The notes beneath the pieces are model-generated. The model was given only the letters and a program-made list of their open reading frames with translations. It was not told the DNA's origin and did no database searches. Positions 1 through 13,518 of a stretch of 64,000 bases of DNA are shown here, piece by piece (positions within the stretch are counted from its first letter, which is position 1; every line of letters starts with the position of its first letter). The stretch comes from Seriola aureovittata. Taxonomy: Eukaryota > Chordata > Actinopteri > Carangiformes > Carangidae. The DNA is taken from contig NC_079377.1 in NCBI RefSeq assembly GCF_021018895.1, positions 372,001 through 436,000 of the forward strand, written 5' to 3'. The position numbers and the translations under genes are program-made.

Positions 1-3000
1 AAACAGCAGTGCCCCAGGATACAGGCTTATATTTCCCTGACTCATTAATTCAGCTAACCACTAGAAATGCACAGCCAGGGCCTTTTAGCAAGAGTACCAG
101 AGATTTTAATGGGCCTGTGGCCCCGGTGCCTTCAGTGACTTAATGGTAGGGTTGCATTCAGGCAGTTTATTCAAGCTTTCCTTTGTACACAGTGACCAGT
201 TGTTATACCTTAAGGTATAATTAGCAGGAAACAAAAGATCTATGGAATGAGAAGAGTCATCTGAATTCCAGCAAAAACTCAACTTCAAGCTGAAAAGAAA
301 ACAATATAAGCTGCCAATTGATAATTCCTGTGAACATGCCAAGGAGAATAAGAAAGTCTTTCTCTTTAAATTGTGAATGATGATGTGTGAGGAAACACAA
401 TGGAAAAAGGAAGATGTAAAGGATAACATCAACAGAGCCACTGCAAAAAGACTTCTTTTCAATGCCTTTGGCTAGGATGAACCCCCTTCCCACACTGTAA
501 TCCAAGAGGGGCCCCTTTTCTGTTAAATCACCTTCAAAAGTTTACAGCGCTGTCATTAAAACCAATATGTTAACCATCTCACACTTCCTCTGCTCAATGC
601 CACCAACTATGGTAAGTGTCGGAGCTATGGGAAGTCAAAAAAGACAGAGGAGTGTGTGGAAACACAGAGACCGTTGAAATTTATCTATTGGAGCTATAAA
701 GTCATCAAGATTGATTCAAATGTATCCTGTGGATTTTGGAGCCACTCCAGAGAAGCTGTGGCTGGTTGGGTGAATGTCTGAGCTTTTCACATCAAATCAC
801 ACCTCAATGGGCGGAGAGACAAAACAGCCAGAGGATGTTCCAAAGGAAGAGCTACTAAAGGTACAGCGATTTGATTCAGATGCTATATACTGTAGTATGC
901 AAAGTAAAGGTAGCAAAATGTAAACAGACTTCAGATAGTTGGGAAATTGATGCCAAGTGTTTCCTATTAATTTCCTATCTCCTGTGGGTTTTAAGCATGG
1001 AGCAAGAGCCAGGAAAAATACTTAAATTTCCCTCAAACCATGTTAGCTTTAGGCGTGTTGTTGCACTTTTGAACTTTGTACAGAGCCAGGTTAACTTATT
1101 CCTAATATATGGTAATCTAGAGTCTAGAACAGTAATAGCTTCCTGCGTCTTGCTCTCTACATAACACAGCAACGTGAAACTGGGATCAATGTATTCATTG
1201 CATTCTTGGTAAGAGAGAGAATATATAAAAAAAACAGAACTATGTCTTTAACAAATGGAAACTTCCTTTAGACCAAACACACCTGAGGAACTCATTGACA
1301 AATCCTTGCAGACTTCCTGCAGTATCAGTTTCACAAGTCACTCCTTTTCCCAGACTTTAATTTTTTTGATTTATAGATTTTACTGTATTTAGTATAATTG
1401 ATTTCCACAGTCAATCTTGTCCTGACTGACTCATACCACATCTACAAGTCTTGGAAAAAAATTAAATGACAGGGGTCCAATTACTTTTCTCATATATTTC
1501 CAGACATTCACTGAGTAGGAATCAGGTAGGAATCCTGCCCTTGAAACCTATCAATCTATCTTAAACACATGATAACATTATTATCAATTACCTGTTGAGT
1601 GCACTTTCTAATAGGCTGAGGAAGTTGCAGCCCTAATGTGAGCAGTATCCAGGCACCACCTTCTTCCTCTCAGCCAGATATTTACAACAGTCTGTGGGCA
1701 TTCTGGAGGGGAAACCGCACCTTGGCTTGACCTTTGACCATTTGCTAGAAAATGTTAAAAAAAACCAAATTGACCAAGGTAAACCCACTGAGTGTTTTAT
1801 GCACGTTAAGACAGCAGTGTCTGCATTGGGCTTTTGGTTTTGCCCCACTGGACATTGTTGTAGCAAAATAAACAAGTAATAATTAAATATGGTAGTGTAA
1901 GGATTGTAGAGCAGAAATCTCAGAACACAAGACAAATAAATCTGAGGTGTGATGCATTCCAGGCAACCCCCAAAAATTCAGCCCAGTTTTACATTTGCTG
2001 CTCTAACCAGAACACTGAACCTGGACTGATGATTGAAGAAAGATGGAAGGTTTTTGAAGAAGGCAGAATATCAGATGTAGAAACAACAGCTAAGGACATG
2101 GAGCTACATACATAAGAACAATTTCCAAGATGGGATTAATTCAGCAAACCAGTCCGATATCACTGTTCTAGAAACATAATCAAAGAAAGAACGGTGAAAG
2201 AACTATGGGAAGGGAGCAAGATCTTGTTTATTGAGCTTACAAAATGGTTTTTAATACACCTCTAGCAAAGTATGAGCTGCAGGAATTTTTATGAGCTAAC
2301 ATTTTTCAGCTTGTGAGTCTGTTTCTCAGTGTTATTCAGTACAGGGCTATTCACATACATCATAATTTTCTAAAGGAATGTAATTACTGTAATCACAGCA
2401 TGAATTTTAAATAGCAATTAGTTACTATACACTTACACCCTGTGGTCTTAAAACAACCAAAACAGACTAGTTTGGTCTCCTCAGATTCCCCGATGTGTAC
2501 TCTGTTCTCAGATCTCCCTGAGGACCAGCAGGGCTGGAATCTGTCCCCCATGTTACTTCATAAGTCAGTCTTCTGCCAAGTTTAAGAATGTGGTTCTGTG
2601 AGGACTTAAAACAGTGAGTCATTCTTAAATTGAGTTACCAGGCAAGAGAAAAGGTAGCCGGCACACCACGCTATGCACACTATTAAAACAGAAGCTAGAC
2701 TGAAAGAGAAGGAGAGTGATTGCTAAAATAAATGGAGCTAACGTCAATGCTTTTACCATGTGTGCTCTAGGAGTTTGGCATTTGTCCAGCATCACACACC
2801 ACGCTATTCTTGGTGTTAAACCAGAGGGTCTCGCTCAAATGGCTCTCACCTGTTTGGTTAATAATAAGACATAAACATCACAAGTCTTATATGTTAGAGG
2901 GGACCAAAAGGGTCTGGCTCTAACCAGAGAGGTCCAACTGTAGAAGGAAGTTAAAGAAAAAATAGGAAGAAATCACAGAAAAAAACAATAATATTTGACC

Positions 3001-3334
3001 TTGTCTATATGGTATCATGAAATCCCTTCATATGTGAGCAGAAACAATTTGTTTTGGCCCCAGCACGTACAACCAATCATTTTTATCTTTACTTTTTAAA
3101 CATCTTTTATAAACATCTTAAACATCTTTCACAATTCCACTGAAGGACTTTTAAACATGGATTTTTTGACATCTTTATTACACTGCACCAAAAATTCTTT
3201 GATGTGTATAGGTGGCTGATGTCTGTTGAAAGGAATCAACGTAGTTCTTTCTGTACCTGTAGCTTTGACCGGTGAAGGAGATTAGCACTTTCATAGCCTT
3301 TTTGGAGAGGTGGGGGAACTCAGTCTCCACAGAC
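1..3334. other. Intronic sequence, nothing recognised
   Basis: AT-rich sequence with no convincing coding frame, structured repeat or transposon end on either strand. Short frames here have no recognisable motif. Confidence 0.5.
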
Positions 3335-4330
3335 AGCTGGGAGTGTGCAAGTGACACTTGAGATCAGCTCGATTAAGGCCTCTTCCTCTTGCATGGTCAG
3401 TCCATCATTGCAGATCAAAGGGAAAGAGAATGGTTTTCTCACCCACTGATTTCATCCTCTCTTCAAAAAACTCTCCAAACTGCTCATGCAACCAGTTCAA
3501 ACACGTAGCACTCTTTGTTCTGCAAGGTTCATTATGTTTATGCCAACATTGCAACCCAGTACATGTCCTCCATGTGCCCTCACTGGGGAGTTGATTTCAG
3601 TGAGGAAGAGGAGGAGTTCCTCATGCAAATCACACAAGCGGATGAGGACCTTGCCCCAAGACAGTCACTGGACTTCAGAATGCTGGAGCAGCTGCTGGAA
3701 GTGAGCGCCCATCTTATTGAAGAGGATGGAGAAGAGATGGGCATTCACGGTGGGTGATTGAATCAGGTTTACACTATTTACTTGTTTGGCCATACTGTAC
3801 AGAGATCTTTGGGTATCTTCTTGGTTGCCGAGGCCTGGCAATGGATGATACAGTGCTTCCAAACAGCGGGCAACTACTTGCACCTGTTGTTTGGCAACCT
3901 GTCATTGCCCTTGTGCCATCAGTACACATTCCCCAACAGTGGCCTTTAAATTATGTAAATCAGTTGAAGCCATAAAGATTTCTTCTGCTGTAGTGCGAGG
4001 TGGCAGCGAATGACAAAACAAAAACTCCTCCTGGACATGTCCAGCTGAATGGAGAAGATCGGCCTCTCACAAACACTATCCAGCACCTCTTCCTTCACAT
4101 CAGACGGTGCTGGATGGTACTGTCAGACACTGGGATGCCTGGCAGCAGCAGCAGCTTGTCTCATCAACAGGGAGGAGTAACGTTTCACCAATGTTGTGGG
4201 GTTTACCTGCTTCAGCTATGTGTAATGTCAAACGATATGATGCTTCAGTTGCCTTGACAACATTAAATATCTCAATTACTTTCTTCTGTGACTGCACTTC
4301 CTTTAGCTTCCTCCTCTTGTGGCTTGGTCA
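3335..4330 (-). pseudogene. hAT transposase relic (FAM200/ZBED/SCAND3-like)
   Basis: Read on the minus strand in several frames, successive pieces follow the order of a hAT transposase of the domesticated FAM200/ZBED class. These are LHIAEAGKPHNIGETLLLP near 4.2 kb, FSIQLDMS near 4.04 kb, WGMCTDGTRAMTG near 3.93 kb, a histidine-containing HCIIHCQAS piece near 3.85 kb, and then SPTVNAHLFSILFNKMGAHF leading to SEVQ-LSWGK near 3.7 kb. CTDGxxAMTG and the VRWLSRG-like piece are family landmarks. At least three frame changes and several stops separate the pieces, so it is dead. The larger plus-strand frames in this stretch are shadows. No terminal inverted repeats or target duplication were located. 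Confidence 0.72.
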
Positions 4331-5639
4331 CTAAACTTGCTTGCTCTCAATATCCCACCAAAGTTCACTTGGACTGATACTGTCATTAGCTAGCAACTCT
4401 TTGCTGCAATGGAGCATCATCAGGACCAGTGCAGTCATTCCTGCTTGTGCCAGACTCCTCTCAGGTACTAATGAAATCCATCAATGTTGCTATAGCTCAG
4501 GTTAGCTAACCAGATGTTTACAGTTATTTTTTATTGTTTCTGAGGGCCAGTGTGGTTGCTGAAATATCTGGAGCAAAACCAGTAGAATATAGTTTCAGAG
4601 AACTGTATTCCCATCAGGTTGGAAAAGGCTCTGCAGTTGTAACAAAGCTCCAGCAGCTACCTCTTCTTCCATTCACTATTGGTTGATTCCACAGTTCTAT
4701 ATTCGGCTTTATTGGAGTAGAGCAAATTATAAGACACAACATTATATCAACAAACCACTTTTCTTTCAAATATTTTTTTAGTGTCAGAGAACAACATGAT
4801 GGAGGGATTGTTTTGTTACTGAGTTGGGACATGCCTTATGACCATCTTTTGAAGCAGACCTACAAAGAAGTGGAAAGTGCATCTTGTAGTCTGAGCAGGT
4901 TGCAAAATTCCTCTAAATGACATATTGTGGATGTCATAGACATGCACTCCCCAAACTACAACCATAGGAAAGTAGAAGCAATGAAAATGGTTGGAAAAGT
5001 AATCCTTTAAGAGGTCAATGTGGTGCTAATGATAAAGTTATTGAAGAGAACAGTGGTAACACTAGTGTTAACAGCTAACGCCTCAATACATCAGACCCAA
5101 TCTCTATCTTGCTGAAGGTTGTTGTTCAGAAAAATAAATGCTATACATGTTGTTAAAGGACTAGCTTCAAGGTTAGCGTGTGTACCACTGCCTATGTTTA
5201 CTGTTGTTGGTGTGGCAGCCATCAATTTCTGGGGATTTTCTCATTCAGCACTTATATATAAAATTGAGGAAATGTGGATGTTTGTGTTTAATATGTAGTT
5301 TCTTTAAACCAAAACATTTTCATTGAGGAACAAAAAAATCAACTCTTGCCCACATTAAACTTGAGCTGAAATAATTTGGCACTGAGTTACCATTAAAAAT
5401 ATATCTGTATTGTTGTGTCATATCATGGACCATATATGTAGATATCTATTAAATCAAAAGAGACAGGTTGATACACACCCCTATGATCTTCATGTTTGTC
5501 CTATTTTTAAGGCTAAACATTTCAAAGCATTTAGAGTCTTAACCAGTATTTTTCAAGACAATAAGGCTACTGCTAAATGTAAAGCTCACATTTTCTCACA
5601 TACTTACTTGCGTGGAATCTAAACAAGATGCAATGTAAG
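4331..5639. other. Intronic sequence, nothing recognised
   Basis: This stretch could contain further degraded 5' parts of the neighbouring hAT relic, but no motif could be read. No inverted repeat was seen. Confidence 0.4.
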
Positions 5640-5693
5640 AATCTTCAATAGTCCAATTAAGCCACCTACTTATCCACTAGGGGATAAATAAAG

Positions 5694-5751
<58 letters not shown>
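5640..5751 (+). repeat. LINE 3' tail followed by (TATC)n
   Basis: CCACTAGGGGATAAATAAAG followed at 5694-5751 by about 14 TATC units is the usual 3' end of fish L2-type LINEs, where the tetranucleotide derives from the tail. Upstream coding sequence was not recognised, so this is a severely 5'-truncated copy. Confidence 0.6.
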
Positions 5752-6217
5752 CTTAAGTTTGAGTTAGTAAAGAGGCCAGCTGGACTATCCTATGATGCAA
5801 ATGATTCAAGAACACATGGAGAGAGGATCAGTTTAAACAATCTCTTCAAAATAGCACACAGCAACTCTCCATGTATGTGTTGGTGACATAATGTTTACAC
5901 TGGATATAATGGAAATATTTATGGGGAACAGAAAATGCTGCAGTTTTAGTGCTCAGCTAATTGATAGTTAGACAACACAGATGTCTGGTTACACATATAG
6001 TATATATAGTACAATATATAGTAATAGTACAATAGTCAAAATAAATCATTACCCTGTGGTCATAAAGCTGATAGTTGATAGTTTTGGTAGTGTTTGTTCA
6101 TAGTGAAGCCTAAGATTTTCCTTATTTCAGATTATAATATTGTAATAACCCTGGTCATTGATAAAACAAACATGCTGAACATGCTGGACCCAGCTTCTAT
6201 AGCGTGAGGATTTACTG

Positions 6218-6275
6218 CATTTCATTTTTTCTTTTCTTTTCTTCTTTTCTTTTCTTCTTTCCTTTTTCCTTTCTT
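6218..6275. repeat. CTTTT-rich pyrimidine tract
   Basis: Imperfect tandem TTTTC/TTTCTT units with almost no purines. Confidence 0.8.
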
Positions 6276-9200
6276 ATATCATTTCAAACTTAATATCTCT
6301 GGTACAGCATAGATGAAGAAAAATCATAAAATAAAATGAAGAAAACTTCAAAGCTGAAATTACACTCAAACAAAGTGATGATTAATTAGGCCTATACTGT
6401 ATGACATTTCCATTATTTGCTTGTTAACAACACAAAGTCTATTGTCTGTTGTTATCCAGGGTGACTGAGCTATATCACTAGCAGGCATATCTAACTCACA
6501 CAGAGGGCCATTGTAATTTCTGTAGTAAAACTTTAGGTCAGTGCTCAGTGGATTGCCTCAGTCTCCATCCCAAACCACCTAACAAAATAAACAGTGATGG
6601 TTGATGAGAGATGGCATGTCCACTGCAAAGACAAACAAAATGAAAAGCTCAATCACTCGATGGGATCAGGTTTCGTATGGAGCAACCCCAAATGAGAAAA
6701 GCAGGCCTCACCGCAAAAACTGCATTTTCCCTCCAGCTTGGCAGCGTTATGACTGACAAGACACACATTCCTGCAGCTCACCACTACCAACCCCTTCTGC
6801 ACTTCCTCATTTCCTTCCTCTCTACCATCAAGAAAAAAATAACCTCATAACAAAATAGAAGCAGAAAAGCAAAAATATTCTCATGTGGACCATGCATGAG
6901 GCTTGTAAAGCTGACACCAAAAACTTTTCAGTGCTCTGTACCACCACACTGTGTGCATACACTGTTGTGTTGGTCAAAGGGAAATGCAGACCTGACAGGG
7001 CTGAAAGAGGAAAAGTAAGGGTGGGTCACCGCTACACAAACTATCCTCTGGGAAACATGAATGTCCACAGCAGCAGCCATCAAACGTTCTCTGTGACCAA
7101 TTGTTTACAAACTAAAAATGTCATCCTAATGTTCTTCTGACAGTGGAGTAGAATCTGCAAAAGCCCGGTCAGAATTACTGAGTGACGTAATTTGAATGGC
7201 AACAACTGTTTCAATGAGTTTTAATTTCCAATATCTCGTGTATATGTAGTATATTAATAATATTTTGGTCACTTTATATGGTGAAGGCACACCTATAAAC
7301 AACCCTTTCATGTTTTGTTGGTGTTTAACACAAGCAGTTAAACCATCAACATCAACCATACAGACTAATGATGAATACGTGATCATCTGTTTTGTAGGCT
7401 GATGGCTTTCCTTACCCTGCTGTCTCTCTTTAAAGATATCTGAAGGCAGCATCTGTTCCATCTGCACTCTCTACCCACAGTGATGTTGCACACTGTCAAG
7501 CCACAATTACTCACAGAAAATCTGCTGGTTACATTTTTTGAAACAAGCATCAAACTTACAAAATAACCATAGAAACTAACCAGTAAATAATCTGCTCTGA
7601 GATGCATTTTTCAGGCTGTTCTGCCTTTGTTTGTTTAGGTGGTGCAGATGTGAGATTTAGAGGTATGAGATGATGAGAGGGATGACATACAAAAAAAGGC
7701 CCCAGCTGATACATTCTGGTGATGTTGCAATTACATGGTCAGCATCTTAAACCCCTTGTTCACGAGGATGCCCTAGATGTGTTTTCCTTGCAGTCTCCCT
7801 TCATCTCCATCTGTTTTTCTATCTGTCCATCTTTTCTTGCCCCCTTCTCTTTCTACCTTTCTCTGTGAATTCTCTGTGCATCTGTTATGTCACATAATGA
7901 GACATTTTTGTTATGATAATGAGAGAGAATGTTTGGTGTGTTGATATAACCTTCTAATTAACTTGTTATCTTTAAATAATAAGCTTTGATTGTACAAGTG
8001 AACACTATTTGTTATCATCATTGTTATAAAAAATATGCCTAGGGGCAGTGGGCAGAGTTCGAAACTATTGTAAGCAAAAAAATCATATTGTGATTATTTT
8101 GGCAGATAATGGACATTTTTTCATTTCTTGTTCATTGGACAAATATAAAAATGATGATGATGGGATTTTTATTGGTCCTGTAAAAAACTGCATACTGTAA
8201 ACAAATCCCTTTACATCTGGAGAATATGATCTGTAGGCAATAGCCTGTGGTACCTCCAACATTGCGCCTGCAGGCGGTGGAGCTGTGGTCCCCATTTCAA
8301 CTCGCTGGAGCTAGACTGAGCCACTGCAGCAATACATTGGTGGGCCAAACCCCTTTTAGTGGCATCAAACTTCATAATCTGACATACCCGTGTTAACACA
8401 TGAACAGGGCACAACAGGGTCAACCGTGACGAGCGGACAACATTTACAGTTCTCATTCACAGAAGCATTCACAATTCAGTGGAAGCAGTGGTTGAGGTCT
8501 GCTTTGACAGGCAGCAGGTTAGTAAGAGAGGATTCCTGTTACAGGACAGGGTCTGACAGGGATCTTAAAACTCCAAATGCTTCAGAGCCAGGCCCTTGCC
8601 CCTGTGTAAGTACAGTGATGCAGTCAAAATAAAAAAAAGGTGACAGATACACTGTAGACATTGTAGTAGTGGTGATGAATGATTTTTATATTTGTGAAAG
8701 TTTTTACTTAGCTCTTAGTTTTTTTAAAGGAACATTTGAAAACTTTCCTTAAAAATGCAACATTCTTGTCAGTTTTTCAGGGAATAATGTCTGAATCAGA
8801 CAAATATATCAGATTTTTTTTTACATCTGGTGTTGAGATCTATGAGTTTGTTCAATTTGTTGCAAATCCAGATTGCAATCTGGATCCAAATAATAATCTG
8901 GATCTGGTGGAATAAAATGTTGGCCTTGGTGGAGTGATGCACTTGAGTGCCATTCTAGTTTTCTAGTCTAGTGTGTGGTGCGGCCTGGGGGCCTCAAATA
9001 ACGTGGTACAATGCAACACAGCTGGTGTGTCATGGACTTGGACTAGTAGCAACTTTTTTGCTGTGTTGATGTTGGAATATATCCAGCCCAAAGCCCTTAT
9101 TAGATCTTTCAAAGTCCTGACTGAAACACAAAGTGCTGTAGGTGAGGTCTCTAACAAGTGGATCAACCTGTCTGAGGAGCTGACACTACATCAAGATGCA

Positions 9201-9655
9201 CCACCAGCAGCTGACAAAACAGAAAGGTTTTCCTTTTTGTTTTGTTTCGATTCAATTTCAAATGAGAGTCGATATGATTTGTATTTTTCTGTGTTTCTGC
9301 CTTTCTGTAAGGCATCCCCTCCTTTATATCATTTTCTATTAGGCTGTTTTCTTGCCTTGCATCTTTTCTGAATTTTGTTTTCTGCTGTTTAATGATACTT
9401 GTTTCATCTCTGAGCTGCTGGAGACAAGCAGTACAGCAGTGTGGTTGTACTGGACAGGTCCCTGTGTCAATGTGAAGCACACTGCTGCTGGAAAACGGTA
9501 TGGTGCACCGTCCACTTTCCCTGAGTAAACACAGTGCCAAATGACTAAAACACACAATGTAAATAAGCCTGTTTATGTTAGGAACATCAAACAGCTGCTT
9601 AAAAGCTAAATGAGAAAACCAACTGGCCTCCCCCCTCAGCAGGGCATCACTCATA

Positions 9656-9696
9656 CCCCCCCCCCCCCCCCACACACACACACACACACACACACA
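9656..9696. repeat. Compound (C)n(CA)n microsatellite
   Basis: A run of about 16 C followed by about 13 CA units. Confidence 0.95.
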
Positions 9697-10084
9697 GTCA
9701 CACAGAGGGACACAGTGCTCCCTCATTTCACAGCTACACAGATCCATGTTGTCATCATCTGCCTTCACACACAAACACAGGAGTATAGATAAGAGGCCTG
9801 CTAACTACAGATATGATAACTTCACCTCCAGTCAATAAGCTGCACAGGGATCTTCTGCACAGATAATGGCATGTTGATAAACAGCATATCCCTAACTCTC
9901 TCCAAACTTTGTACATTATACTAAACTATTCACACTGATTGTCAGGACTTGATGTTTTTTCTATTGGTATGTATTAATACACAACAAGAATAGTAAATGT
10001 TTTTTCAAAAGATTTGTTATTTTTCTTCCAAGCAGTTTCTCCATTTCCCACTGTAGGACAGGAGTGTCCATCATCATGATCATG

Positions 10085-10166
10085 TTTATGTGTAGTGTCT
10101 CATTCTTGTTTTTAACTTGGTGCTGTAACCCTGAAATTTCCCTTTGTGGGGTCAATAAAGTTTCAC
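10085..10166 (+). repeat. LINE 3' end (GGGGTCAATAAAG type)
   Basis: TGTAACCCTGAAATTTCCC, a short GTGGGG block, then TCAATAAAGTTT is the characteristic 3' terminus of fish LINE copies. No coding part remains. Confidence 0.55.
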
Positions 10167-10229
10167 TGTCAAAAACAAGTGTTTTTTCAGTCTACATACT
10201 AACTAACAATCTAGCTGGTCAAAAATTCT

Positions 10230-10572
10230 GAGTCTGCTTGGCAGGAGTCTGGACTCACTCAGGACTGTTGTGGAGAGACACATGCAATGTAAGATGGAGG
10301 CCATCTTAGACAATACCAACCATCATCTCCACAACATTCAGGCAGGACAGAGAAGCAGCTGCAGCTGCAGCAAACGTCTCAACTCACTGCGCTGCAGAAC
10401 AGAGAGGTTCAGCAGATCCTTTGTTCCCACTGTCATCAGGCTGTACAATTACTCAGCCAAAGGAAGTGGACTAATTTAACTATTATTGTTTATTTGTTAT
10501 TAACTGTTATTATTATTATCAACAATGAGCTAATGGACACATGGATTCCCCCAAGAGGATAAATAAAGTTCA
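10230..10572 (+). pseudogene. L2-like LINE ORF2 C-terminus and 3' tail
   Basis: The frame at 10270-10479 encodes HHLHNIQAGQ...RCRTERFSRSFVPTVIRLYN followed by a stop at the usual place. Known fish L2 LINEs end with HPLH...RCxTERxxRSFxPxAIRLYN, so this is the very C-terminus of the replication protein. It is followed by an AT-rich 3' UTR and a GAGGATAAATAAAG tail at 10550-10565. The 5' end is truncated, as is normal for target-primed insertions. The remnant lacks the endonuclease and reverse transcriptase catalytic domains. Confidence 0.75.
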
Positions 10573-12693
10573 GTTCTGAATCGTCACTTATTAAAATGAA
10601 TCCTAAAACATCAAAGTTGAAAACATTTAATCATGAAAATTAACATATACAAACATCCTTCATGTCAATAATAACAGTAAGGATGTTTAAATTGTCAAAA
10701 TTACCTGGTAACTCATTGACATGGGACCTACGTATGCACATATGCAATGTGAGTTGAGTGAAAAGTCTTTGTTATGATAAACACAATATCGAACATATTT
10801 GCCTTAACACGTGTTAATTCTGTGTTGTGGTGAAACAGAACTGTGTTCATTCTGCTGACCAGCACAGTCTGACAGTCTGATAGGCACATGCTTTAGCATG
10901 CTGTGCCTGGGTGCAAGATATTCTTATTGAAAGTTCTCAGTTATTATTAACATCAGCATGTCGTGGATTGGTTTACATGACTTCCCCACCATGGTCCTTT
11001 TAAAAGCTGACCCCAGTCTGGCAGGCATTCTGTCTATCTTCTGAAGGGGATTTGATGGTAGGACTCTGGGAAGACTTCAGTCACTTCACAGCTGCACAGT
11101 CTGACTGATGCGCTGCATAGCAAAAACACCTAACTATTCTTAAGCAAATGCAATTTAGAAGTGTGTGTTGAGGTTTGGGAGGGGTTTTGAGTCAGTTCTG
11201 GAGAAAAGCTTAACTTGACTGTAGCCTCATTCTCTTGTGACATGGGTTCCAAGATCTCACCCATAGCAGAGCCAACTTTTTAAGCCTCTCAGATACGTTG
11301 CTTTAGCGTTTGTGACCAGGAAACCAGAAAGAAGGATGGATGAACTGGTTTGTAGTGGACCACACCAGAGATGGCTTTTACACGTTTTCACAATGGGGGA
11401 TTGACAAACTGTTCACTGTGTAGGAGCCCAGCTTAACTTTCCATTTGCAGCCATAGTTGGATTCAATCTGTGCAGGTACTAGAGTGTCACATGACGTTGG
11501 AATTTAAGTGCTTCAATGGAGCCTCTTTCACTTCTCACTTTTTCACTATAAAATGCTCCAGTCATCCTAAGTTCCAGCGCTTTGGGCAAAGAAGTAGCTC
11601 CTGCTTGGGTGCACATTCTTGGGCTAGTGAGAGGAATCTCAGGCACTTTGGGTTAAAAGTATTCTTTTAAAGGGGAAGATACGATTGTCTCTGTAAGAAG
11701 AAGAAGAATAGCCCAGGAGTTGTATTTGTTGTAAAACTGTCAATATTTATTATTCATATAAAAATGAAGCAAAGCATCCTGAAAACAGAAATGACCCCTG
11801 CAGCACTGAACTTTCAGAGGGAAGTGTAGCCAGTAGCTAATGCTAATAGCAATGAATAAAACCTGGGGACAAGAATAGGGTTTTCCGTGTTATAGACCAG
11901 TGATTAGGTGATAGAGGGTCATGGGACTGGGGTCGAAGTGGCGGGAGGGAGAGTTCCATCAAATTTGTTCCATCACTGTTTATCCTTCAAGACTGTGTGA
12001 GCAGCTTATAAATACTAAGTGAAGGCTGAACACATTGACCACGACAGCATGCAACACATGGAACTGTGATGAAGTTAAAGAGCACAAATGATAACTATCA
12101 GCATCAATGAAAACAGAATTTTCCAGGCTGCAAATAGGTGTATTTCACATCCAGAGTTTTATAGAATTCCAATAGTGCACCTTTAGCTAATGTTCATACT
12201 GGATGAAACACTGTCAGACCTCTAGCCCTCTTCTTACTCATGGTATTCATCAATAATTTTGCTGTTTGAAAACCTATTCTTAAAGAGACTTCATGTTTAT
12301 TTGTCCAAGCATTAACAGCAGCAGTAATGCTGTCAGGACCTAAGAGAAGCATGATATCTACCCTGGAAAGAGCATGATGTAAATGAAAACAAATTTTAAA
12401 GAATGAAAGAAGTTATGTGTCTCCTACTCCTGAACTCAGCCGACATATACACAGTTAACTCTAACACAGACCCAGGCATACACAGAAATATATGTAAGAT
12501 ATATGTAAGCTTGATGTCTAAAAAAAACACATTTGTTTGTTTCAGCATCCTGATGAAGGCAATATGTCACAGTACACATGATCAAAATCTATACAATTAA
12601 AACATCGGCATCATAATGTATCAATGGTGGCTCTTTGCTTAGCCAAAATGAAGCAGGTTTTTAAATGTGGGTAAACCTGCTAAAAAAGCCACA
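10573..12693. other. Intronic sequence, nothing recognised
   Basis: No coding or transposon motif could be read. Confidence 0.5.
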
Positions 12694-12755
12694 AGAGAAT
12701 GGGACGGACGGACAGACTCAGGCATCTGTACGACTGTCCGTCCTTCACATTCTCT
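12694..12755. repeat. Imperfect 22-bp inverted repeat (hairpin)
   Basis: The left arm (12694-12715) and right arm (12734-12755) pair over 22 bases with two mismatches around an 18-base loop. The arms contain GGACGGACGGACAG and its complement. The flanks (GGACACAATATCTCAGTAATG) resemble a dispersed fish repeat in which GGACGGACGG units are common. Confidence 0.75.
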
Positions 12756-13518
12756 TGGACACAATATCTCAGTAATGCCTTGATAGAACTTCTTCAGATT
12801 TGGCACAAATAATAATTTGGACTCAAAGATGAACTTAAAATTATTTTGCTTCCAGTGAAGATCTTGTCACGCAGTTGCTTCACCTAGATCTAGCCAGATC
12901 CAGATATTTTCATGTCAACTTCTTACACACATGATGTGTAAGAAGTTTTTTTTTTCCCCCTCCAAGTCTAAAAACTGTGTTCTCGCCGCTATTTTTGGAA
13001 TTAGCTCAGAGTAAATGCTACAGATGTAGGAGCTCAGACAACATACATGGACAGTAAAAGAACATAATGGCAACAGTGGGTCGGAGCCAGTTCAGATAAA
13101 TTGGCACTGAGAGAAAAGGTGAGGGTCGTGAGTGAAGCCCTACTGTTACAATACCATAAACATGAAAAAACACCTCAAGGTCCACCACACAGAAACTGAG
13201 GTAATATCAAGATGTTAAATAAAGTCATGTCACTTTTACAGGTGTATTCAGCCAACTTCTAAATGCAGTGGTGTAATATTGTGTTATCATCTCACAACAA
13301 GACAAGTTTGTTTGTTTCAGTGCATTAAATATGATTTTCAAACTATACACAACTTAATTGCCAGACACATTTAAGTCTGTGACAGTTAAATTTTGCTAAA
13401 TGTAATGTGACATCTGCTGGTTATCAAAATGCACAGAATATTACATTGACGATTGGTTTGGGCAGAAACAGCTTGTGCAAAAAGGTCCCAAACAATTTCT
13501 TTATAAATGTATTAAAGT

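Larger units (their letters stand above)
5752..10080. other. Intronic sequence, no gene recognised
   Basis: Apart from the pyrimidine tract at 6.2 kb and the C/CA tract at 9.66 kb, nothing is recognisable. The longest frames (132 aa at 8973, 203 aa minus at 9774) have biased, low-complexity composition and lack a domain, so they are not called. Confidence 0.5.

Noticed and set aside
1633..1935. 100-residue minus-strand frame
   Set aside because: No domain, start context or splice sites; composition is like the surrounding intron.
2500..2580. Possible Gly-X-Y collagen exon on the minus strand
   Set aside because: The GGG GAC AGA and CAG CCC TGC text does not keep glycine at every third codon and has no fitting splice sites.
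3358..4334. Several overlapping plus-strand open frames
   Set aside because: They are antisense shadows of the minus-strand hAT transposase relic.
5694..5751. CRISPR-like array of short repeats
   Set aside because: Pure TATC tandem array without spacers; the same applies to the GATA and ACTG tracts. The genome is eukaryotic.
8973..9371. 132-residue plus-strand open frame
   Set aside because: Long for this AT-rich sequence, but no motif, and the C-terminal third is hydrophobic low-complexity text. Not called as a gene.
9163..9774. 203-residue minus-strand open frame
   Set aside because: It crosses the C/CA microsatellite, giving poly-Gly and CVCV runs, and the rest has no recognisable domain or splice signals.
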